The notes beneath the pieces were generated by a model that had not been told where the DNA came from, did not search any database, and saw only the letters and a program-made list of their open reading frames with translations. Source: a virus. Taken from it: a DNA stretch of 24,102 bases. This document shows, piece by piece, positions 1 to 9,584 of this stretch (position 1 is the stretch's first letter; the number at the start of each line of letters is the position of its first letter). Location: the IMG/VR virus record IMGVR_UViG_3300025646_000362, positions 1 through 24,102 of that record; one strand, 5' to 3'. Made by a program: the position numbers and the translations under genes.

Positions 1-106
1 AGTTGTCGTAGGTTGCGGTTGCGGAGAAGTGAACGCATATTATACCGTATTTGCCGAAAGAAAATATTATGAACCACTAAAAGTAGAATATAATCCTATT
101 AAATAA
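1..106 (+). CDS. C-terminal end of an upstream gene (partial)
   Basis: An open frame reads from base 2 to a TAA at 104-106 and encodes 34 residues. It begins [14 protein letters not shown] and ends VEYNPIK. The GCGCG cysteine-glycine stretch is its only distinctive feature. The stop overlaps the start of the next gene as TAATG, which implies translational coupling, so this is probably the last part of another virion gene in the same operon. Too little of the protein is present to name it; an upstream fibre or baseplate component would fit the position, but that is a guess. Confidence 0.7.
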   Translation, partial: VVVGCGCGEVNAYYTVFAERKYYEPLKVEYNPIK

Positions 107-3100
107 TGGCCAAGAACGTTCAAATAATCCCAATATCGGGAAGTTTAAAATTCCAAGATACAGGTAGTGGTCAAGAAATTAATCTTGACTTTAGCTCTGG
201 CGCCCTTACTTTTAAAAGTGGTTCAAGCGATCTCCTTAATGTAACTACAAGCGGTTTAACTGTCCCAAGCTCCGCCCATTTTAATATCCCAGTATACTCA
301 ACTATACCTCCTTCAATTCAGCAAGGAGATGTATGGTTTAATGCTGTAACTAATACTCTTCAAGTTCAAGGTACTTCAGGTGCTTTAACAGGAGGTGGTC
401 CTCAAGGTCCTCAAGGTGCACAAGGTCCTGTGGGTCCATTAGGTCCACAGGGTAACCAAGGTCCAATTGGTCCAATAGGCCCACAAGGTCCTATCGGACC
501 TCAAGGTCCACAAGGTGTTCAAGGTCCTATTGGGCCTGTAGGTCCAACTGGTCCAATCGGACCAATCGGACCAATCGGACCACAAGGTCCTCAAGGTACA
601 CAAGGTCCAATCGGTCCTATTGGTCCTGTAGGTCCAACTGGTCCAATCGGTCCGATCGGACCAATCGGACCACAAGGTCCTCAAGGTACACAAGGTCCAA
701 TCGGTCCTATTGGTCCTGTAGGTCCAACTGGTCCAATCGGTCCTATCGGTCCTCAAGGACCAATTGGCCCTCAAGGTGCTCAAGGTCCTATTGGTCCAAT
801 CGGTCCTGTTGGTCCTACTGGTCCTATCGGTCCAATCGGTCCACAAGGCCCTATTGGACCTCAAGGTGCTCAAGGTCCTATAGGTCCAATCGGTCCTGTA
901 GGTCCTACTGGTCCAATTGGTCCTATTGGTCCAATTGGTCCTCAAGGTCCTCAAGGTCCTAAAGGTAATATTGGTCCAATCGGTCCTGTAGGTCCTACTG
1001 GCCCTATTGGTCCTATTGGTCCAATCGGTCCTCAAGGTCCACAAGGTCCTAAAGGTAATATCGGTCCTATTGGACCTGTAGGTCCAACTGGTCCTATTGG
1101 TCCAATCGGTCCTATCGGACCACAAGGTCCACAAGGTACACAAGGTCCAATCGGTCCTATTGGTCCCGTTGGTCCTACTGGCCCTATTGGTCCTATTGGT
1201 CCAATCGGTCCTCAAGGTCCACAAGGTCCTAAAGGTAATATAGGTCCTATTGGACCTGTAGGTCCAACCGGTCCTATTGGTCCAATCGGTCCTATCGGAC
1301 CACAAGGTCCTCAAGGACCTAAAGGTAATATTGGCCCTATTGGTCCTGTTGGCCCAACAGGTCCAATTGGTCCTATTGGTCCTATCGGACCACAAGGTCC
1401 TCAAGGTACACAAGGTCCTATTGGCCCCATTGGTCCTGTAGGTCCTACTGGTCCTATCGGTCCTATTGGCCCTATTGGACCCCAAGGTCCTATTGGTCCA
1501 CAAGGTGCACAAGGTCCTATTGGCCCAATTGGTCCTGTAGGTCCTACTGGTCCTATCGGTCCTATTGGTCCAATTGGTCCTCAAGGCCCTATCGGACCAC
1601 AAGGTGCTCAAGGTCCTATCGGTCCTATTGGTCCTGTAGGTCCAACTGGTCCTATCGGTCCTATCGGACCACAAGGTCCTATTGGCCCACAAGGTGCTCA
1701 AGGTCCTATTGGTCCAATTGGTCCTGTAGGTCCAACTGGTCCTATTGGTCCTATTGGCCCACAAGGTCCTATTGGACCTCAAGGTGCTCAAGGTCCTATT
1801 GGTCCAATTGGTCCTGTAGGTCCTACTGGTCCTATCGGTCCTATTGGTCCAATTGGTCCTCAAGGTCCTATTGGTCCACAAGGTGCACAAGGTCCTATCG
1901 GACCTGTAGGTCCAACTGGTCCTATTGGTCCAATTGGTCCTCAAGGTCCTATTGGACCTCAAGGTGCTCAAGGTCCAATAGGTCCAATCGGTCCTGTTGG
2001 TCCTACTGGTCCAATTGGTCCTATTGGTCCTATTGGACCCCAAGGTCCTATTGGTCCACAAGGTGCTCAAGGTCCTATTGGTCCTATAGGTCCTACCGGT
2101 CCAATTGGTCCAATCGGTCCACAAGGTCCTATTGGCCCACAAGGTGCTCAAGGCCCTATCGGCCCTATTGGTCCTGTTGGTCCTACCGGTCCTATCGGTC
2201 CTAGAGGTCCAATTGGTCCTGCCGGTCCTCAAGGTCCTATCGGTCCTATCGGTCCTATTGGTCCTGTAGGTCCTACCGGTCCTATCGGTCCTAGAGGCCC
2301 AATTGGCCCTGCTGGTCCACAAGGTCCTAGAGGTCCTATTGGTCCTGTTGGTCCTACTGGTCCTATTGGTCCAATTGGTCCTATCGGACCACAAGGTGCT
2401 CAAGGCCCTATTGGTCCAATTGGTCCAATCGGTCCTGTAGGTCCTACTGGTCCTATTGGTCCTATTGGTCCTGCGGGTCCTCAAGGTCCAATTGGTCCTA
2501 GAGGTCCTATCGGTCCCGTTGGTCCTACCGGCCCAATCGGTCCTAGAGGTCCTATCGGTCCTGCGGGTCCACAAGGTCCAATCGGTCCTATTGGTCCTGT
2601 TGGTCCTACCGGCCCAATCGGTCCTATTGGTCCAATTGGCCCTGCCGGTCCTCAAGGTCCTATCGGTCCAATCGGCCCAATCGGTCCTGTTGGTCCTACT
2701 GGTCCTATCGGTCCTATTGGTCCTGCTGGTCCACAAGGTCCTAGAGGTCCTATTGGTCCAATCGGTCCTGTTGGTCCTACTGGTCCTATTGGACCACGTG
2801 GTCCCATTGGTCCTGCCGGTCCACAAGGTCCTAGAGGTCCTATTGGTCCTGTTGGTCCTACTGGTCCTATTGGTCCAAGAGGTCCTATTGGTCCTGCCGG
2901 TCCACAAGGTCCAATCGGTCCAATCGGTCCTGTTGGTCCTACTGGTCCTATTGGTCCAAGAGGTCCTATCGGTCCTGCCGGTCCACAAGGTCCTAGAGGT
3001 CCTATTGGTCCTGTAGGTCCTACTGGTCCTAGAGGTCCTATCGGTCCTGCTGGTCCTCAAGGTCCTATTGGTCCTAGAGGTCCTATTGGCCCTGTTGGTC

Positions 3101-3651
3101 CTACTGGTCCTAGAGGTCCAATCGGTCCTGCTGGTCCTCAAGGTCCTAGAGGTCCTATTGGTCCTGTTGGTCCTACTGGTCCTATTGGTCCTAGAGGTCC
3201 TATCGGTCCTGCGGGTCCACAAGGTCCAATCGGTCCTATTGGTCCTGTTGGTCCTACCGGCCCAATCGGTCCTAGAGGTCCTATCGGTCCTGCTGGTCCT
3301 CAAGGTCCAATCGGTCCAATCGGTCCTGTTGGTCCTACTGGTCCTATTGGTCCAAGAGGTCCTATCGGTCCTGCTGGTCCTCAAGGTCCTATTGGTCCAA
3401 TTGGTCCAATCGGTCCTGTTGGTCCTACTGGCCCTATCGGTCCTAGAGGTCCTATCGGTCCTGCTGGCCCACAAGGTCCTATTGGTCCTGCTGGTCCACA
3501 GGGTCCTAGAGGTCCTATTGGTCCTAGAGGTCCTATTGGTCCTATTGGTCCTGCAGGTCCTGTAAGTGGATTAACAACAACCGTGTTTATTAGTGCCTAC
3601 AATGGTAACTTCAACATGCAATTTAATAATGGTTTATTAACCTCATTATAA
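106..3651 (+). CDS. Giant collagen-like phage fibre protein A
   Basis: A 1181-residue protein, probably a homotrimeric virion fibre. Residues 1-97 form a non-collagen head (starts [13 protein letters not shown], contains GDVWFNA near 74-80) that presumably attaches to the tail. Residues 98-1153 are about 352 nearly uninterrupted Gly-X-Y triplets, almost always Gly-Pro-Y with Y being I, Q, V, T, A, R or K. Residues 1154-1181 are a short cap (GLTTTVF... [11 protein letters not shown]) shared with the next gene, a likely trimerisation or tip element. Y-position residues are zoned: four Lys (GPKGN) only at about residues 285-405, and Arg only from about residue 698 onward. A collagen helix rises about 0.29 nm per residue, so the rod would be near 300 nm. 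The start follows directly on the upstream stop (TAATG). Fibre identity is firm; receptor binding is inferred. Confidence 0.9.
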   Translation: MAKNVQIIPISGSLKFQDTGSGQEINLDFSSGALTFKSGSSDLLNVTTSGLTVPSSAHFNIPVYSTIPPSIQQGDVWFNAVTNTLQVQGTSGALTGGGPQGPQGAQGPVGPLGPQGNQGPIGPIGPQGPIGPQGPQGVQGPIGPVGPTGPIGPIGPIGPQGPQGTQGPIGPIGPVGPTGPIGPIGPIGPQGPQGTQGPIGPIGPVGPTGPIGPIGPQGPIGPQGAQGPIGPIGPVGPTGPIGPIGPQGPIGPQGAQGPIGPIGPVGPTGPIGPIGPIGPQGPQGPKGNIGPIGPVGPTGPIGPIGPIGPQGPQGPKGNIGPIGPVGPTGPIGPIGPIGPQGPQGTQGPIGPIGPVGPTGPIGPIGPIGPQGPQGPKGNIGPIGPVGPTGPIGPIGPIGPQGPQGPKGNIGPIGPVGPTGPIGPIGPIGPQGPQGTQGPIGPIGPVGPTGPIGPIGPIGPQGPIGPQGAQGPIGPIGPVGPTGPIGPIGPIGPQGPIGPQGAQGPIGPIGPVGPTGPIGPIGPQGPIGPQGAQGPIGPIGPVGPTGPIGPIGPQGPIGPQGAQGPIGPIGPVGPTGPIGPIGPIGPQGPIGPQGAQGPIGPVGPTGPIGPIGPQGPIGPQGAQGPIGPIGPVGPTGPIGPIGPIGPQGPIGPQGAQGPIGPIGPTGPIGPIGPQGPIGPQGAQGPIGPIGPVGPTGPIGPRGPIGPAGPQGPIGPIGPIGPVGPTGPIGPRGPIGPAGPQGPRGPIGPVGPTGPIGPIGPIGPQGAQGPIGPIGPIGPVGPTGPIGPIGPAGPQGPIGPRGPIGPVGPTGPIGPRGPIGPAGPQGPIGPIGPVGPTGPIGPIGPIGPAGPQGPIGPIGPIGPVGPTGPIGPIGPAGPQGPRGPIGPIGPVGPTGPIGPRGPIGPAGPQGPRGPIGPVGPTGPIGPRGPIGPAGPQGPIGPIGPVGPTGPIGPRGPIGPAGPQGPRGPIGPVGPTGPRGPIGPAGPQGPIGPRGPIGPVGPTGPRGPIGPAGPQGPRGPIGPVGPTGPIGPRGPIGPAGPQGPIGPIGPVGPTGPIGPRGPIGPAGPQGPIGPIGPVGPTGPIGPRGPIGPAGPQGPIGPIGPIGPVGPTGPIGPRGPIGPAGPQGPIGPAGPQGPRGPIGPRGPIGPIGPAGPVSGLTTTVFISAYNGNFNMQFNNGLLTSL
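397..3564 (+). repeat. Collagen Gly-X-Y coding repeat, fibre A
   Basis: About 3.2 kb of tandem 9-base Gly-Pro-Y codon triplets organised in higher-order units. In the first third a unit of ten triplets (90 bases), marked by GPV-GPT, recurs at about 540, 630, 720, 810 and 900. Later units add [12 protein letters not shown], and the last third uses units of 24-30 residues built from [12 protein letters not shown]. Gly alternates among GGT, GGC and GGA, Pro between CCT and CCA, and Ile among ATT, ATC and ATA. Copies are therefore similar but not identical in DNA, which limits but does not abolish the chance of recombination and length change. Confidence 0.93.
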
Positions 3652-3669
3652 TTTCCATAACCACCCAGT

Positions 3670-6600
3670 ATGGCTAAACAAATTAAAATAACTCCAATAT
3701 CTGGAAGTGTAGAATTTATAGATGATTCTACTGGAGAAGCTATTAACCTTGAGTTAGATGGTAGTGGAAAGTTACAAGTATATAGTGGGAGTACGGGTAT
3801 ATTTGAAATTGACCCCAATACTAATCGCGTTTCAATAGATAACGACGCTCAATTTACACTCCCACAATTAGGAATTTACCCAGCCTCAAATCCACAAGGT
3901 GCTGTATGGTTTGATACCGCAGGTGATACTATGGTGGCTGGTACAGGTACGGGTAATGAAAGTTTACTAGGCCCTTCAGGTCCTACTGGAATTCAGGGTC
4001 CAACAGCTCAAGGTCCTACTGGTATTCAGGGCCCGCGAGGTCCATTAGGAATACAAGGTCCAAAAGGAACACAAGGTCCTACTGGTAATCGTGGTCCTAT
4101 AGGTCCTGGTCCTCAAGGTCCTAGAGGTCCTAGAGGTCCTTTAGGTATTCAAGGCCCACAAGGTATTAGCGGACCTAGAGGTCCAATTGGTCCTGGCCCA
4201 CAAGGTCCTATTGGCCCTAGAGGTCCTTTAGGTACTCAAGGTCCACAAGGTCCTACAGGCCCTAGAGGCCCTATAGGTCCCGGTCCACAAGGTCCAAGAG
4301 GTCCTTTAGGTATTCAAGGTCCTAAAGGCATAACAGGCCCTATAGGCAATAGAGGCCCAATTGGTCCGGGTCCACAGGGTCCTATTGGTCCACAAGGCAT
4401 TCAAGGTCCAAAAGGTATAACCGGCCCTATTGGTAACAGAGGTCCAATCGGACCTGGCCCCCAAGGTCCAAGAGGTCCAATCGGTCTTCAAGGTCCTCAA
4501 GGTCCTCAAGGTCCAATTGGCGATAGAGGTCCAATCGGACCTGGCCCCCAAGGTCCAAGAGGTCCAATCGGTCTTCAAGGTCCTCAAGGTCCTCAAGGTC
4601 CAATTGGCGATAGAGGCCCAATTGGTCCTGGTCCACAAGGTCCTATTGGCCCTAGAGGTCCTTTAGGTACTCAAGGTCCACAAGGTCCTATCGGAAACAG
4701 AGGCCCAATTGGTCCCGGCCCACAAGGACCACGTGGTCCAATTGGCCCTCAAGGTATTCAAGGACCACAGGGTCCAATTGGTGATAGGGGTCCTATTGGT
4801 CCTGGACCACAAGGTCCACGTGGTCCAATTGGCCCTCAAGGTATTCAAGGCCCACAGGGACCTATTGGCGATAGAGGCCCAATTGGTCCTGGCCCACAAG
4901 GTCCTAGAGGCCCAATTGGTCCACAAGGTATTCAAGGTCCGCAAGGTCCTATTGGCAATAGAGGCCCAATTGGCCCAGGCCCACAAGGTCCTAGAGGCCC
5001 TATTGGACCACAAGGTATTCAAGGTCCAAAGGGTATAACAGGCCCTATCGGAAACAGAGGTCCTATTGGTCCTGGTCCTCAAGGACCACGCGGTCCAATC
5101 GGTCCACAAGGTATTCAAGGTCCTAAGGGTATAACAGGCCCTATCGGAAACAGAGGTCCTATAGGTCCGGGCCCACAAGGTCCAAGAGGTCCTTTAGGTA
5201 TTCAAGGTCCTAAAGGTATAACAGGTCCTATCGGAAACAGAGGTCCTATTGGTCCTGGTCCACAGGGTCCAAGAGGTCCATTAGGTATACAAGGTCCAAA
5301 GGGCATTACAGGCCCTATTGGAAACAGAGGTCCTATTGGTCCTGGACCACAAGGTCCTAGAGGTCCTAGAGGTCCTTTAGGTATTCAAGGTCCAAAAGGT
5401 ATTACTGGTCCTAGAGGCCCAATCGGCCCCGGTCCGCAAGGTCCAAGAGGTCCTTTAGGTATTCAAGGTCCTAAAGGTATAACAGGCCCTATCGGAAACA
5501 GAGGCCCTATTGGTCCTGGACCACAAGGTCCTAGAGGTCCTAGAGGTCCTTTAGGTATTCAAGGTCCTAAAGGTATAACAGGCCCTAGAGGTCCTATTGG
5601 ACCCGGTCCACAGGGACCACGTGGTCCACAAGGTATTCAAGGTCCTAAAGGTATAACAGGCCCTATTGGCAATAGAGGCCCAATTGGTCCAGGTCCACAA
5701 GGTCCAATCGGCCCACAAGGTCCAATTGGTACTGTAGTAGGTCCAAGAGGTCCAATCGGTAATAGAGGTCCAATTGGCCCAGGCCCACAAGGTCCAATCG
5801 GTCCACAAGGTCCAATTGGCACAACAGTAGGTCCTATTGGTCCAATCGGTCCAATCGGTCCTGGTCCACAAGGTCCTAGAGGTCCTATTGGTCCTATTGG
5901 TACTGTAGTAGGTCCTAGAGGTCCTATTGGTCCTAGGGGTCCAATTGGTCCTGGTCCTCAAGGTCCTAGAGGTCCTATTGGTACAGTAGTAGGTCCTATT
6001 GGTAACAGAGGTCCTATTGGTCCAATTGGCCCTGGTCCACAAGGTCCAATCGGCCCACAAGGTCCAATTGGTACAACAGTAGGTCCAATCGGTAATAGAG
6101 GCCCAATTGGCCCCGGTCCACAAGGTCCAAGAGGTCCTAGAGGTCCTATTGGTACTGTAGTTGGTCCAATTGGCCCAAGAGGTCCTAGAGGTCCAATTGG
6201 TCCTGGTCCCCAAGGTCCTAGAGGTCCTATTGGTACTGTAGTAGGTCCTATCGGTCCTATTGGTCCTAGAGGTCCAATTGGCCCAGGCCCACAAGGTCCT
6301 ATTGGCCCACAAGGTCCAATTGGTACAACAGTAGGTCCTATTGGTCCACAAGGTCCAATCGGTCCTGGTCCACAAGGTCCTATCGGTCCTATCGGTCCAA
6401 TTGGTACAACAGTAGGTCCAATCGGTAATAGAGGCCCAATTGGCCCCGGTCCACAAGGTCCAAGAGGTCCTATCGGTCCAATTGGTACAACAGTAGGCCC
6501 TATTGGTCCTATTGGTCCCATTGGTCCTGGCCCACAAGGTCCACAAGGTCCAATCGGTACAACAGTAGGTCCTATTGGTCCACTTGGCCCAATTGGTCCA

Positions 6601-7164
6601 ATTGGTCCTGGCCCACAAGGCCCACAAGGTCCAATCGGTACAACAGTAGGTCCTATTGGTCCAATCGGTCCAATTGGCCCAGGCCCACAAGGTCCTATTG
6701 GCCCACAAGGTCCAATCGGTACAACAGTAGGTCCTATTGGTAACAGAGGTCCAATTGGCCCCGGCCCACAAGGTCCTAGAGGTCCTATTGGTCCAATTGG
6801 TACAACAGTAGGTCCAATCGGAAACAAAGGTCCAATTGGTCCTGGTCCTCAAGGTCCTAGAGGTCCTATCGGTCCAATTGGTACAACAGTAGGTCCTATT
6901 GGTCCAAAAGGTCCTAGAGGTCCAATTGGTCCTGGTCCTCAAGGTCCTAGAGGTCCTATCGGTCCAATTGGTACAACAGTAGGTCCTATTGGTCCTGTAG
7001 GTACAACAGTAGGCCCAATCGGCCCACAAGGTCCTGCTGGTCCACAAGGCCCAATCGGTCCAATTGGTCCATTACCAGGAGGATTAACAACAATATTTAG
7101 TATACAAGCATTTAACACTACAGTTAACTTTAGGTTCAATAGTGGATTGTGTACAACAGTTTAA
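3670..7164 (+). CDS. Giant collagen-like phage fibre protein B
   Basis: An 1164-residue paralogue of the preceding fibre. The head (residues 1-100, [20 protein letters not shown] near 76-82) and cap (last about 30 residues, GLTTIFS... [11 protein letters not shown]) match fibre A in pattern, so the pair arose by tandem duplication. The collagen rod, about residues 101-1135, differs. Its first half is built from about 29-residue units containing GIQ-GPK-GIT and GPI-GNR; from about residue 687 these give way to units containing GTTV-GP or GTVV-GP. Nearly every unit also has a GPGPQG step, so the Gly-X-Y register is broken regularly. It carries about 13 lysines, nearly all as Gly-Pro-Lys-Gly, the Y-position context of collagen lysyl hydroxylase. 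No SD is visible; the ATG lies 19 bases after the previous stop. Probably a second fibre or a partner subunit. Confidence 0.9.
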   Translation: MAKQIKITPISGSVEFIDDSTGEAINLELDGSGKLQVYSGSTGIFEIDPNTNRVSIDNDAQFTLPQLGIYPASNPQGAVWFDTAGDTMVAGTGTGNESLLGPSGPTGIQGPTAQGPTGIQGPRGPLGIQGPKGTQGPTGNRGPIGPGPQGPRGPRGPLGIQGPQGISGPRGPIGPGPQGPIGPRGPLGTQGPQGPTGPRGPIGPGPQGPRGPLGIQGPKGITGPIGNRGPIGPGPQGPIGPQGIQGPKGITGPIGNRGPIGPGPQGPRGPIGLQGPQGPQGPIGDRGPIGPGPQGPRGPIGLQGPQGPQGPIGDRGPIGPGPQGPIGPRGPLGTQGPQGPIGNRGPIGPGPQGPRGPIGPQGIQGPQGPIGDRGPIGPGPQGPRGPIGPQGIQGPQGPIGDRGPIGPGPQGPRGPIGPQGIQGPQGPIGNRGPIGPGPQGPRGPIGPQGIQGPKGITGPIGNRGPIGPGPQGPRGPIGPQGIQGPKGITGPIGNRGPIGPGPQGPRGPLGIQGPKGITGPIGNRGPIGPGPQGPRGPLGIQGPKGITGPIGNRGPIGPGPQGPRGPRGPLGIQGPKGITGPRGPIGPGPQGPRGPLGIQGPKGITGPIGNRGPIGPGPQGPRGPRGPLGIQGPKGITGPRGPIGPGPQGPRGPQGIQGPKGITGPIGNRGPIGPGPQGPIGPQGPIGTVVGPRGPIGNRGPIGPGPQGPIGPQGPIGTTVGPIGPIGPIGPGPQGPRGPIGPIGTVVGPRGPIGPRGPIGPGPQGPRGPIGTVVGPIGNRGPIGPIGPGPQGPIGPQGPIGTTVGPIGNRGPIGPGPQGPRGPRGPIGTVVGPIGPRGPRGPIGPGPQGPRGPIGTVVGPIGPIGPRGPIGPGPQGPIGPQGPIGTTVGPIGPQGPIGPGPQGPIGPIGPIGTTVGPIGNRGPIGPGPQGPRGPIGPIGTTVGPIGPIGPIGPGPQGPQGPIGTTVGPIGPLGPIGPIGPGPQGPQGPIGTTVGPIGPIGPIGPGPQGPIGPQGPIGTTVGPIGNRGPIGPGPQGPRGPIGPIGTTVGPIGNKGPIGPGPQGPRGPIGPIGTTVGPIGPKGPRGPIGPGPQGPRGPIGPIGTTVGPIGPVGTTVGPIGPQGPAGPQGPIGPIGPLPGGLTTIFSIQAFNTTVNFRFNSGLCTTV
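3970..7074 (+). repeat. Collagen Gly-X-Y coding repeat with periodic interruptions, fibre B
   Basis: About 3.1 kb encoding interrupted collagen repeats with a basic unit of about 87 bases (29 residues). Two kinds of interruption recur: Gly-Pro-Gly (one residue between glycines, in GPGPQG) through the whole rod, and Gly-Thr-Thr/Val-Val-Gly (three residues between glycines) only after about base 5731. Several adjacent units are almost identical in DNA, for example those around 4440-4530 and 4530-4620, which points to recent unit duplication. Confidence 0.9.
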
Positions 7165-7172
7165 ATAAAGAT

Positions 7173-7197
7173 AGGGGAGCTTAGCTCCCCTTCTTAT
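7173..7197 (+). terminator. Rho-independent-type terminator after the fibre genes
   Basis: A perfect inverted repeat GGGGAGC (7174-7180), loop TTA, GCTCCCC (7184-7190), extendable by one A-T pair, is followed by a T-rich tail (TTCTTATATT). It sits 9 bases after the stop of fibre B and before the modification operon, so it probably separates fibre transcription from that of the enzyme genes. Confidence 0.75.
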
Positions 7198-7204
7198 ATT
7201 TATT
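7196..7204 (+). promoter_or_regulatory. ATATTTATT motif, candidate late promoter of the modification operon
   Basis: ATATTTATT lies 26 bases (start to start) upstream of the ATG at 7222, immediately after the terminator. Closely related motifs occur before five other genes here (about 16270, 16553, 18354, 19956 and 22036). Its position after a terminator makes a promoter role plausible. No start site is known, and an AT-rich background makes chance matches likely for any single copy. Confidence 0.4.
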
Positions 7205-7221
7205 GTATATAATTAGTTTTA

Positions 7222-9582
7222 ATGAAAATAGCGTTATATACTGGATATCAGGAAACTCCGTGGAACCCCCACACTTTAGAAACTATCGGCCTAGGTGGTA
7301 CAGAACAATCTGTTTTGTATCTAGCTAAGTATTTAGCGTTTTTTAATAAAAATGAAGTATGGGTTGTAGGAGACGTTATTGAAGGTGATTATGATTTAGT
7401 TAAATATCGCTCTATAGAAAACTTCAAACAAGAAGTAGATTATGTAGATACTATAATCTCAGCTAATTACATAAATTATTTATTAGAATTTGAGGACTTT
7501 AACTATAAAAATTCTATATTTTGGGCTCATAATACTGATTACTTCCCGTGGTGGAGAGGTGAAGTAATCCCTAACTCTAGAGAATTATTATCACACCCTA
7601 AACTTACAGCTATAATATGCTTAACTTATTGGCATAAAGAAGTATGGCTAGAACAATTCCCAGAAACTGAATATAAAATTTTAGTAATAGGAAACGGTAT
7701 AGAATTAGATAATTTTGTACCTATGTGGCCTCAACCTAAATTTAATAATGGTCGTCTTTATCCACCCCCACCTCATTTAACTCCTAAAAAAGTTAAAAAC
7801 CAATATATTTATTCATCTCATGCTGAACGAGGACTATCCCAAGTATTAGAGGATTGGCCCCAAATTAAGCAAGAAAACCCAGATGCTACTTTAAAAATAT
7901 GTACCCCAGAATATGGGTTAAAATATTTTGAAGAAAATTTTAGTTCTTTAATTTTAAATTTGGAGGGTGTTGAATTTCTTGGTACATTACCTCAACAAGA
8001 GTTATATCAACTAATGGCTAAAAGTCAATATTGGTATTACCCTTCAACATATGGTGAAACATTTTGCATTACAGCACTTGAAATGTTAGGTCACAAAGTA
8101 ACTCCTATAACATGGGAATGGGGTGGTCTAAAAGAAACATTAAAAGGCTTTAATGTAAAAAATACAAAAGAAGAAATAGATTGGAGACTAGTAAAATCTT
8201 ACATAGTCCATCAAGGATGGAGATTTATAACAGATGGTAAATGGATTCCCCTTTTAGTTAAATTAAATATGAATTTAGACTTTTTTTACATTTTATCTAT
8301 TAACCCTAACTCTTCAATAGATCAAAAGGCAGATGAAATATCAATGCCTGGAAAATATAATTTTTGGGTTAAACCCGGATTTAATGGTCTTACTACCCCT
8401 CAATCAGAATTAGATAAATTTGGAGTAAAAAAACATTCAAATTGGAAACTTGATACTCACTGGAGTGAATATTCTAGACGTAAAGTTACTGATGGAGAAG
8501 TAGGATGTGCCCTATCTCATATAGATGCATGGGTTGATTCTTATTGTCATGACAGAGAATATACATTTATTCTTGAAGACGATTTCCAGGAAGTAAACCC
8601 AGTTCCTTGGCATGAAGTTCAAACTTTATTTGAAAGAGGATACGATTTAGTTTATTTAGGTCGCCATGCTATTGAACCTGAAAATGAACCTGGTATTGAA
8701 GATTTACCTAATTGGGTTGAAGCAGGTTATAATTATCATACTCATGCTTATATTCTTTCGAAACGAGCAACTCAAATTCTAGTAGAAGAATATATTGAAA
8801 GATATAAATCAAAAATATTTGCTATAGATGAATTTTTACCTATTACTTTAGGTAAAACTTTTAGACAAGATATTTTAGCTGAATTTGATGATCTTCCACG
8901 TTTTAGAGCAGCTGCCCCTTTAATTAACTTCTTTGAACAAGAAGATAGCCCTCAAACAACAGAATTAAATAAAATATATTCTGAAATTTTTGATTATGAC
9001 AACTGGGGTGAATGGTGTAGTAAATATATTGATCCATATATTCTTAAGGGACAATATAAATTGATGGTAGACGAAATTGGCCCTAATGTTATTGAATTCC
9101 CTTTATTTACTGAAAGATTCTGTAGGGAATTCACGGCTTTAGCCGAGGATAACACATGGTCAGTTAATAGACATGACTACCATCCAACAACAGATCAAAC
9201 GTTAGAAAGCCTCGGATTACAAGATGCTTACCAAAGAGTTTTAGAAGAATTTGTCTATCCAATTTGGATTTGGTTTTGGGAACTTGACGGAGAAAATTGG
9301 AAATCTCTTACAAGTGAAAACTTTATAGCCAAGTATGATACCATAAATCAGGGTAGTTTAGATATACATCATGATAATTCTTTAATCACACTAAATGTTC
9401 GACTAAACAGTGAGTTTAAAGGAGGAGGTACGTATATTCCCAGATATAAAACAACATTACAACCTAAAAAAATAGGAAACGCTATGGCTCACCCCGGAGG
9501 TATTACTCACAAACATGGTGGAAGACCTGTTGAAGAAGGAACCCGATATATTTTAGTAACATTTACACACAACCCCAATTAA
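7222..9582 (+). CDS. Trifunctional GT4-like / GT25 / collagen lysyl hydroxylase-type enzyme
   Basis: A 786-residue protein with three apparent domains. Residues 1 to about 330 look like a GT-B glycosyltransferase of the GT4 type: a GLGGTE loop at 23-28, YSSHAERGL at 197-205, and STYGETFCITALEML at 275-289 with the E-x7-E spacing. About 350-560 is GT25-like, the family of LPS and procollagen galactosyltransferases: FYILSINP near 355-362, GEVGCALSH 425-433, metal-binding LEDD 451-454, IDEF 535-538. About 610-786 resembles the procollagen-lysine 2-oxoglutarate dioxygenase catalytic domain: H716, D718 and H765 as iron ligands and R775 for 2-oxoglutarate, with GGGTYIPR and AHPGGITHKHGG matching the PLOD pattern. 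Mimivirus L230 is a known hydroxylase-glycosyltransferase fusion of this logic. Predicted role: hydroxylate lysines of the adjacent collagen fibres and add one or two sugars. Domain calls are strong; the substrate is inferred. Confidence 0.85.
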   Translation: MKIALYTGYQETPWNPHTLETIGLGGTEQSVLYLAKYLAFFNKNEVWVVGDVIEGDYDLVKYRSIENFKQEVDYVDTIISANYINYLLEFEDFNYKNSIFWAHNTDYFPWWRGEVIPNSRELLSHPKLTAIICLTYWHKEVWLEQFPETEYKILVIGNGIELDNFVPMWPQPKFNNGRLYPPPPHLTPKKVKNQYIYSSHAERGLSQVLEDWPQIKQENPDATLKICTPEYGLKYFEENFSSLILNLEGVEFLGTLPQQELYQLMAKSQYWYYPSTYGETFCITALEMLGHKVTPITWEWGGLKETLKGFNVKNTKEEIDWRLVKSYIVHQGWRFITDGKWIPLLVKLNMNLDFFYILSINPNSSIDQKADEISMPGKYNFWVKPGFNGLTTPQSELDKFGVKKHSNWKLDTHWSEYSRRKVTDGEVGCALSHIDAWVDSYCHDREYTFILEDDFQEVNPVPWHEVQTLFERGYDLVYLGRHAIEPENEPGIEDLPNWVEAGYNYHTHAYILSKRATQILVEEYIERYKSKIFAIDEFLPITLGKTFRQDILAEFDDLPRFRAAAPLINFFEQEDSPQTTELNKIYSEIFDYDNWGEWCSKYIDPYILKGQYKLMVDEIGPNVIEFPLFTERFCREFTALAEDNTWSVNRHDYHPTTDQTLESLGLQDAYQRVLEEFVYPIWIWFWELDGENWKSLTSENFIAKYDTINQGSLDIHHDNSLITLNVRLNSEFKGGGTYIPRYKTTLQPKKIGNAMAHPGGITHKHGGRPVEEGTRYILVTFTHNPN

Positions 9583-9584
9583 TT

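Noticed and set aside
439-3474. Long antisense open frame (1011 residues) of Arg-Thr repeats across fibre A
   Set aside because: It is the complement of the GGN-CCN repeat; the repeat composition removes stops on both strands. No start context and nonsensical composition.
397-3564. CRISPR array or minisatellite-like regulatory repeat
   Set aside because: The periodicity follows codon triplets and keeps an intact reading frame; there are no unique spacers or conserved direct-repeat hairpins.
2456-3565. Two Val/Leu-rich + strand frames inside fibre A
   Set aside because: Out-of-frame readings of the collagen repeat, with no independent start signal or family likeness.
5958-6827. Antisense frame encoding Gly-Pro-Ile-Gly-Pro-Cys-like collagen repeats
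   Set aside because: GGNCC is its own reverse complement, so the opposite strand automatically encodes Gly-Pro repeats in one register. No head, cap or start signal.
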